Of a DNA stretch of 64,000 nt, positions 59,995 through 64,000 are shown one piece after another. The notes below the pieces were generated by a model. The model saw only the letters and a program-made list of their open reading frames with translations, ran no database searches and was not told the origin of the DNA. Made by a program: the position numbers and the translations under genes. The stretch lies in the IMG/VR virus record IMGVR_UViG_3300010399_000035, positions 1-64,000 of that record; one strand, written 5' to 3'. Source of the DNA: a virus. Each line of letters begins with the position of its first letter. Within the stretch, counting starts at the first letter, position 1.

Positions 59995-60459
59995 TCATGG
60001 TTGTTTGAATCGGTTCCAATTATGTATAGCTGTCGCGTTCGTGTAGCATTCGGGGCCACGCGCTGCGCACCGAGGGCAGCGAACGTAGAGGATTGGTTTG
60101 TAGGTTGGGTGGGTATTTTCACGTTGGACGGCAGGAAGTGTTTTGTCGTCTTGGCAGAATGGGCAAGCGGAGATTGTGGGTAGTTCGGGTGTTGGTTCTG
60201 TGGTATTGGTATTGGTATTGGTATTGGTATTGGTATTGGTATTGGTGGTGGGTTTATATATTGCTTGGAAGTAGACTGGTGGGTATGGATCTCCGGGGCG
60301 GGCTTCGTTCGGGTTGGGCTGAATAATGGCAATGCCGCCGATGGGTTGCCAGCCGGTGTTGTGGGTGGCTTGGGCGACTTGCTGGCATAGCTCATAGCAG
60401 CCGTCAGCGGAGATGATGCGATAGTTGATATCGTCTGGTATTTGAATTGGTGGGTTCAT
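59995..60459 (-). CDS. DUF1737 + Lar-like zinc-finger protein
   Basis: 154 residues. N-terminus YRIISADGCYELCQQVAQ...GWQPIGGIAI fits DUF1737. A (Asn-Thr)n linker follows, coded by a hexanucleotide microsatellite. The C-terminus ACPFCQDDKTLP...YVRCPRCAARGPECY...AIHNWN matches Lar-type restriction-alleviation zinc fingers. It may counter host restriction. A longer overlapping frame (59856-60395) looks non-coding. Confidence 0.7.
   Translation of the reverse strand: MNPPIQIPDDINYRIISADGCYELCQQVAQATHNTGWQPIGGIAIIQPNPNEARPGDPYPPVYFQAIYKPTTNTNTNTNTNTNTNTTEPTPELPTISACPFCQDDKTLPAVQRENTHPTYKPILYVRCPRCAARGPECYTNATAIHNWNRFKQP
60202..60246 (+). repeat. hexanucleotide microsatellite (GGTATT)x7.5
   Basis: Seven and a half perfect copies; on the - strand they code for alternating Thr-Asn. 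A unit of six keeps the frame, so copy-number changes only alter linker length. Confidence 0.95.
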
Positions 60460-60461
60460 TA

Positions 60462-61034
60462 TTATTGTTCGCTTGGTGGACGCACTCGGACCACCCGCCT
60501 CGGTTTCGGTTGGTATTCGATCATTCGCTTGAGTTCTATGTCTACTTCAATCGCGCGGGGATCGTCCGGAGGGTAGCAGTCAAGCTTCACAAGTAGCTTG
60601 TAGAGTTCGAGGATATAGGCTAAGTTGGGAATGGTGGGATCGCATAGATTGATAAGAATGGAACGAGCGGTTTCGATTCGCCTGGCACGGTGGCGAGCTT
60701 GAGTCTGGGGATTGGTGAAGGTGGCGGTGAAGTCTATGGTTGGTGGTGGCGGTTCGTAGGTGGGCGTGGGCTGGTCGGTGGAATCTGTGGGTTGGGTTTG
60801 GTATAGTTTGGTGACCTCTTCTAGCTCGGTGTAGATGTCGTCGAGAGCGGGGTCTTCCTCGTCCAATGCTTCTATCTTACCTAGCAGATAAAGCATCCGA
60901 TAGACGGACTTAACCTTGGTAGTATCGGGTAGGGTGGGGTCCGCTAAGATTTCGCGTAGATTGTTTACGGATTCAGCCCGTTGTATTTCCTTAGCAGTTG
61001 GTGGTTGGTTGGGTAGAAACTTATTCAGGTTCAT
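60462..61034 (-). CDS. hypothetical protein with internal duplication
   Basis: 190 residues. Two similar helical halves: SVNNLREILADPTLPD...YTELEEVTKLYQ and TARSILINLCDPTIPN...DIELKRMIEYQ, joined by a Pro/Thr linker. The start MNLNKFL resembles that of the ssDNA-binding protein candidate (MNLNRFL). Function unknown. Confidence 0.5.
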   Translation of the reverse strand: MNLNKFLPNQPPTAKEIQRAESVNNLREILADPTLPDTTKVKSVYRMLYLLGKIEALDEEDPALDDIYTELEEVTKLYQTQPTDSTDQPTPTYEPPPPTIDFTATFTNPQTQARHRARRIETARSILINLCDPTIPNLAYILELYKLLVKLDCYPPDDPRAIEVDIELKRMIEYQPKPRRVVRVRPPSEQ

Positions 61035-61407
61035 TCTCGGTACTCTCCTGTGGTGGTCTCTTTGGAGGATTTTCGTATGGGAATGCAGCTTCTAGACGTT
61101 CGTTATCTTCGATGTACTTGGCGCGGCGGATAGCGGTTTGGTAGGCTTTACACTGTTTGCGCAGATTATACTCAACTATTGCAACGGCTTTCTTGTGGCA
61201 GTTCTCGCAAACCATCCGCTGCTTAGTCATGTAGCGATCGTTTATGTGGTCATGCTGGGAGTTGATTCGCTGAACATATTCGGTGATGTAGCAGAAGTTA
61301 TACGATCCGCAGTAGTGGCAGCAGAGGAGCTCGCTGAGTTTCCTGCCCACTTCAGCTTCGCCTTCCAGTGTGACGTCGGCGACAGGCAAGTGGATATCGT
61401 TAGGCAT
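61021..61407 (-). CDS. zinc-finger hypothetical protein
   Basis: 128 residues. LCCHYCGSYNFCYI and MVCENCHKKAVAIVEYNLRKQCKAY suggest a zinc site next to a basic helix. It overlaps the next gene by 14 nt. Possibly nucleic-acid binding. Confidence 0.55.
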   Translation of the reverse strand: MPNDIHLPVADVTLEGEAEVGRKLSELLCCHYCGSYNFCYITEYVQRINSQHDHINDRYMTKQRMVCENCHKKAVAIVEYNLRKQCKAYQTAIRRAKYIEDNERLEAAFPYENPPKRPPQESTENEPE

Positions 61408-61450
61408 CTTATGATTTACCGAATTATAGGCTCTAGAAGTTGTATGAATT

Positions 61451-61924
61451 CTACTGTGGTTTTGTTCGGTTCTTGTAGGCTTTCATCAGGTCGTTGAATA
61501 GTTCAAGGAAAAATTCAGCGTGCATGGTGGGGTCCACTTCTAGGAATAGTAGCTTGAGACGTTCGAGGGTTTCCGTGTGGCTATCGGTGGCTGCTAAATC
61601 TGGGTTCCGTAGCGCGTTATATAAGGAGAGCGGGCGGATCTGCGTGATGGGCTTGGCCCAACCGGAGCGCTTGCCTTGTTTGATTGCGCGTGGCGTGGCG
61701 GGCTTGCCGTAGACGATATCTCCTGGTTCGGCGTCGCAAAGCGGATACTCCAGCGCCAGCGTATGATCCTCGAGCAGCTGACGTGGCGAGCGATGCTCCG
61801 CTCGTTGCCCGCGTAGGAAGGCACATTCGCGCGACACCACAGTATATACGTGTCGATTTGGCGCTCCGCCCAAAGTCAGGTACCCGAGGTACACGTAATA
61901 TTTGCTTTGCAATTCGCCCTCCAC
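61451..61924 (-). CDS. hypothetical protein, first gene of its operon
   Basis: 157 residues from GTG 61924. SKYYVYLGYLTLGGAPNRHVYTVVSRECAFLRGQ opens a compact domain; EPGDIVYGKP follows. GQRAEHRSPRQLLEDH resembles the palindromic element. The GTG lies 6 nt after the CATAAT box, so the mRNA may be leaderless. No family was recognised. Confidence 0.5.
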   Translation of the reverse strand: MEGELQSKYYVYLGYLTLGGAPNRHVYTVVSRECAFLRGQRAEHRSPRQLLEDHTLALEYPLCDAEPGDIVYGKPATPRAIKQGKRSGWAKPITQIRPLSLYNALRNPDLAATDSHTETLERLKLLFLEVDPTMHAEFFLELFNDLMKAYKNRTKPQ

Positions 61925-61929
61925 CAGAA

Positions 61930-61990
61930 ATTATGCCTCAATCTGAAGCGGCTGCGGGGCCTGTGAGAAAATAAATTGGAGGTTATTTTC
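61930..61990 (-). promoter_or_regulatory. - strand promoter/operator, copy 3
   Basis: On the - strand: GAAAATAA ... TTATTTTC inverted repeat (61967-61990), GGCCCCGC, exactly 18 nt, CATAAT (61930-61935). It heads the 61924-49331 operon. Confidence 0.7.
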
Positions 61991-62018
61991 GTACCACAAT
62001 TCGACAGCGTCAAGTTTT

Positions 62019-62045
62019 GGCCCATCTTCTGGGCAGGATTTCCGC
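62019..62045 (-). repeat. palindromic element, half unit, gene-free region
   Basis: GGCCCATCTTCTGGGCAGG, AT, TTCCGC. Confidence 0.75.
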
Positions 62046-62187
62046 TGTGGTGGGCCGCGTGGCAGGCGAAAACAGGGTACGGACATGGACTCGTCCGTAA
62101 CTTAAGACTGACTGGGCTTAAAGCTGGGTTGGCTCATTTTGAGTGCTCCGGTTTTAATCGGCCTCGCCAAAATACGACCAAACCTTA

Positions 62188-62262
62188 TTAAAACGGTGTT
62201 TCAAAGGGGCGAGACGAAGGACTGAAAATCGCCCCTCTCGCAGGGCTGTGTCACCGTTTTAA
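62188..62262. other. nested inverted repeats in gene-free region
   Basis: Outer arms TTAAAACGGTG (62188-62198) and CACCGTTTTAA (62252-62262) are perfect 11-bp complements. Inside lie AGGGGCGA (62205-62212) and TCGCCCCT (62229-62236). The whole could form a branched hairpin in RNA or a cruciform. A third CACCGTTTT occurs near 62402. Candidate origin, packaging site or small RNA. Confidence 0.65.
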
Positions 62263-62311
62263 AGATTTCTGTTCGGAGTTCGAGCAAATCTGCGAGTATC
62301 CTGGATTAAGG

Positions 62312-62662
62312 TCTAGAAACGGTCACCCCAGAAGTTGGGACAGCGCACAGAAAATGTGCGTTTTTGGGCTCATCTGCGGATTTTGTAGATGGCTCAAATT
62401 CCACCGTTTTGGTTTTTGTATTTGGCAATTATTTACTTAAATTGACCATATATTAAAATATGATATTACTTAAAAATATCATGACAAAAAGCAAAAAGCG
62501 CATGACGAACGATACCCACCCATCCAGCAGTCGCAAGCGAACTCCCTGTCGCCGTTACCATAAGACGGACCAGGCGAAAACAGGGCTGGCCCGGTTCGGG
62601 GGCACCCTCGCCGCCCAACGCATCCGATGGCTGTCCCAACTTTCAAGGTGACCGTTTCTAGA
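62312..62662. mobile_element. 351-bp segment with 33-bp inverted ends (MITE-like or origin)
   Basis: 62312-62344 and the reverse complement of 62630-62662 agree at 29 of 33 bases (both begin TCTAGAAACGGTCACC and end AAGTTGGGACAGC). The inside is AT-rich at 62395-62490 and has no transposase. No clear target duplication flanks it. A 63-codon frame at 62460-62651 (+) runs into the right arm; it is basic and unlikely to be a gene. Confidence 0.5.
62344..62365 (+). terminator. intrinsic terminator in gene-free region
   Basis: CGCACA, loop GAAAA, TGTGCG, then TTTTT. A short stem with a perfect T-run on the + strand. Confidence 0.6.
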
Positions 62663-62762
62663 GTTCGACCTTTTCAGCGAGAAAAACGGAATTCCGCACA
62701 AATCCGCCAAAACCGCCCACTTCGCGCCGCGCCCAACCCGCCACCACTCGCTAACTATCAAC

Positions 62763-62790
62763 GCGGAGGATCTCTCCCAGAAGATAGGCC
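62763..62790 (+). repeat. palindromic element, half unit
   Basis: GCGGAG, GAT, CTCTCCCAGAAGATAGGCC, adjacent to the terminator of the small operon. Confidence 0.9.
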
Positions 62791-62797
62791 AAAAGAA

Positions 62798-62826
62798 AAC
62801 CCCAGCAGTGTGTAGCTGCTGGGGTT
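62798..62826 (-). terminator. intrinsic terminator of the 63580-62846 operon
   Basis: On the - strand AACCCCAGCAG pairs with CTGCTGGGGTT (11 bp, 7-nt loop), followed by TTCTTTT. Confidence 0.85.
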
Positions 62827-62845
62827 GCTCCAAACTACCACGACT

Positions 62846-63223
62846 TCATAGACGATCCAACAGCCCACCTAACAGATGCACCATCATCGCGGCAGCTGCA
62901 GCCTCACGGAAGTGGGCCACTTGCCAGCCATCGCCGTTGTGGGAGATGGAGCCGGTGTGCAACCCGAGCAACTTGTTTAGGGCGTAGTCGTAGTCGCGCT
63001 GGACGGACTCCTTCAACTTGTCCTGCTCCGGATACTGCAGCGCGATTTCGGTGGAGCGAATGTAGCTCAGCTTCGCCTTGGCGATGATCCAAGCTTCGGT
63101 GTACATCTCCAACGACTCGGCGCTGGTGTAGCGATTTGGCACGACTTCGCACACAGCTTCCTTCGCGGACACTTCCGCTTGGTGCAACGCTTCTACGACT
63201 TCGGCCACGGACTCTAACTTCAT
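62846..63223 (-). CDS. hypothetical helical protein
   Basis: 125 residues from ATG 63223 with a strong ribosome site (AAGGAGACATCATG). Helical and acidic (MKLESVAEVVEALHQAEVSA); C-terminus Ala-rich (REAAAAAMMVHLLGGLLDRL). GC-rich and highly biased codons suggest strong early expression. No family was recognised. Confidence 0.6.
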   Translation of the reverse strand: MKLESVAEVVEALHQAEVSAKEAVCEVVPNRYTSAESLEMYTEAWIIAKAKLSYIRSTEIALQYPEQDKLKESVQRDYDYALNKLLGLHTGSISHNGDGWQVAHFREAAAAAMMVHLLGGLLDRL

Positions 63224-63388
63224 GATGTCTCCTTTGTTTTCGCTGTCGGTTTCAGGTCGGGATTCCGCCCCAAGGCCGGTTTGGGGCACTGGGGCGGAAG
63301 CGGGTAAAAGTGGGGGCTAAAGGGGCGCTGAGTGTCCGGAGCGGCCAAGTCAAGTTGGGTCGCTCCCGCACGGATTGCACGCCACCGA

Positions 63389-63580
63389 TCAGAACTCGTC
63401 GTCCTCGTCGGACGGCGGCAAGACTACGACGGTCTTATACCACTTAAAGGTCTTGGTACCGTCGGCATGGTGCACGATGATGTCTTTGCCGACCCGCTCC
63501 ACCTTGGTCGCCTTCACGGTCCGACGGTTGGATATCAGGACCTCCATCCCGCGAACGATTTCGTATGCTTGGACTTCCAT
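63389..63580 (-). CDS. small KOW/SH3-like protein, early
   Basis: 63 residues with GGAGG 7 nt before the ATG. AYEIVRGMEVLISNRRTVKATKVERVGKD reads as a small beta-barrel; the C-terminus is acidic (PSDEDDEF). First gene after the 63620 promoter. Possibly nucleic-acid or polymerase binding; inference. Confidence 0.55.
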   Translation of the reverse strand: MEVQAYEIVRGMEVLISNRRTVKATKVERVGKDIIVHHADGTKTFKWYKTVVVLPPSDEDDEF

Positions 63581-63619
63581 TGCTTGCCTCCGTTGGGCCT
63601 GTCGCCCTTACCATTAATA

Positions 63620-63681
63620 ATTATAACCGATCGGTACAGGTTTGGGGGCCTTTTTAGAAAGTATTTTCGAAAATACTTTCT
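63620..63681 (-). promoter_or_regulatory. - strand promoter/operator, copy 4
   Basis: On the - strand: perfect 26-bp palindrome (63656-63681, arms AGAAAGTATTTTC), a GGCCCCC box, exactly 18 nt, TATAAT (63620-63625). It heads the 63580-62846 operon. Nearly identical core to the 34733 copy. Confidence 0.8.
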
Positions 63682-63963
63682 GGCCGCTACCCGCCTAGGG
63701 CCTGTAGAAGGTGTCGCTGTTGAAAACTTCGTCTGTAGTGGGTCTATATTGCGCGTTCGCGGGGCGGGCGGAGCCTTGGGGCTGAAGGCGGGCAAACGGC
63801 CCTAGAAATGGCGCTGAGCGCGAAGAGCGGGGTATTTGGGGGTGTGGGGCGGGCGAATGGATGGTCCAAGCCACGCGGCGACCAAACATCGCACGAGGTA
63901 GGTGGACACCACCACGGCGATTGGGCCACACCAAGATGATTCGCTAATTTCCAAGCGTGGTCA
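63682..63963. other. gene-free stretch
   Basis: No convincing gene on either strand; open frames here lack ribosome sites and are Pro/Arg/His-rich by composition. GC-rich (GGGGCGGGCGGAG and similar). Confidence 0.5.
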
Positions 63964-63992
63964 GCGGAGGTATCTCTCCCAGCAGATGGGCC
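63964..63992 (+). repeat. palindromic element, half unit
   Basis: GCGGAG, GTAT, CTCTCCCAGCAGATGGGCC, at the right edge of the window. Confidence 0.85.
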
Positions 63993-64000
63993 TAAAGACG

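Noticed and set aside
59856-60395. 179-codon - strand frame overlapping the Lar-like gene
   Set aside because: Low complexity, with an Ile-Pro run from the microsatellite; the alternative frame has clear zinc-finger and DUF1737 features.
62460-62651. 63-codon basic + strand frame in the inverted-repeat segment
   Set aside because: No ribosome site, ends inside the right inverted arm, composition is not protein-like; kept only as a note.
1-64000. CRISPR array made of the repeated GCGGAG elements
   Set aside because: The repeats are dispersed singly at irregular distances and in both orientations, with no regular spacers and no adaptation or interference genes; the Cas4-like nuclease stands among recombination genes.
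1-64000. tRNA genes, integrase, repressor
   Set aside because: No cloverleaf-like sequence with a GGTTCGAATCC-type arm and no tyrosine or serine recombinase motif was found by reading; a covariance-model search was not possible.

Overview
This window is most of the genome of a tailed double-stranded DNA phage (Caudoviricetes). The tail genes point to a siphovirus: a tail-assembly chaperone with a -1 frameshift is followed by a 596-residue tape-measure candidate. The host cannot be named from the sequence. No integrase, repressor, tRNA or CRISPR array was seen. The window opens inside a papain-like peptidase gene, so the genome continues to the left.

Layout. The left half (1-33.1 kb) is on the + strand and builds the virion: terminase, portal, a run of cargo-like effector genes (ADP-ribosyltransferase, 2H phosphoesterase/zinc peptidase), a gp7-like protein, prohead protease and HK97-type major capsid protein. 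A glycosyltransferase/methyltransferase cassette follows, then connectors, tail tube, chaperone, tape measure, tail tip and fibres. The two halves converge at a terminator near 33.3 kb. The right half (33.3-63.6 kb) is on the - strand and carries replication, recombination and nucleotide genes: C5 methylase, primase-helicase, HAD phosphatase, family A DNA polymerase, ThyX-like synthase, HD nucleotidase, deoxyribosyltransferase-like protein, a DUF669-like candidate ssDNA-binding protein, Sak4-like ATPase, Cas4/AddB-like nuclease, uracil-DNA glycosylase, MazG-like protein, RuvC-like resolvase and SNF2 helicase. Many small unknown or membrane proteins lie among them. Most neighbours overlap by ATGA or TAATG, so translation is coupled.

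Regulation. Four homologous promoter/operator units (34733, 49270, 61930 and 63620, all - strand) each head one - strand operon. Each has a GGCCCC-type box, exactly 18 nt, then a NATAAT box, with an AT-rich inverted repeat just upstream. A structured 870-bp gene-free region at 62 kb holds nested inverted repeats and a 33-bp inverted pair and may be an origin or a non-autonomous mobile element.

Two systems stand out. First, a family of more than 30 short palindromic elements (half unit about 27 bp, full unit about 50 bp, GCGGAG...CTCCGC) is scattered at gene boundaries and inside genes. There it is translated in frame in several reading frames (LPEDGP, SPEN, ISPRR, FWRELSA-like peptides), and it sometimes supplies start codons or Shine-Dalgarno sequences. 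Second, an acidic RD-x2-G-(R/K)-WT motif occurs six times in four neighbouring head genes and joins structural domains to nuclease, ADP-ribosyltransferase, peptidase and helical-repeat domains. This looks like a modular tag for cargo carried in the capsid.
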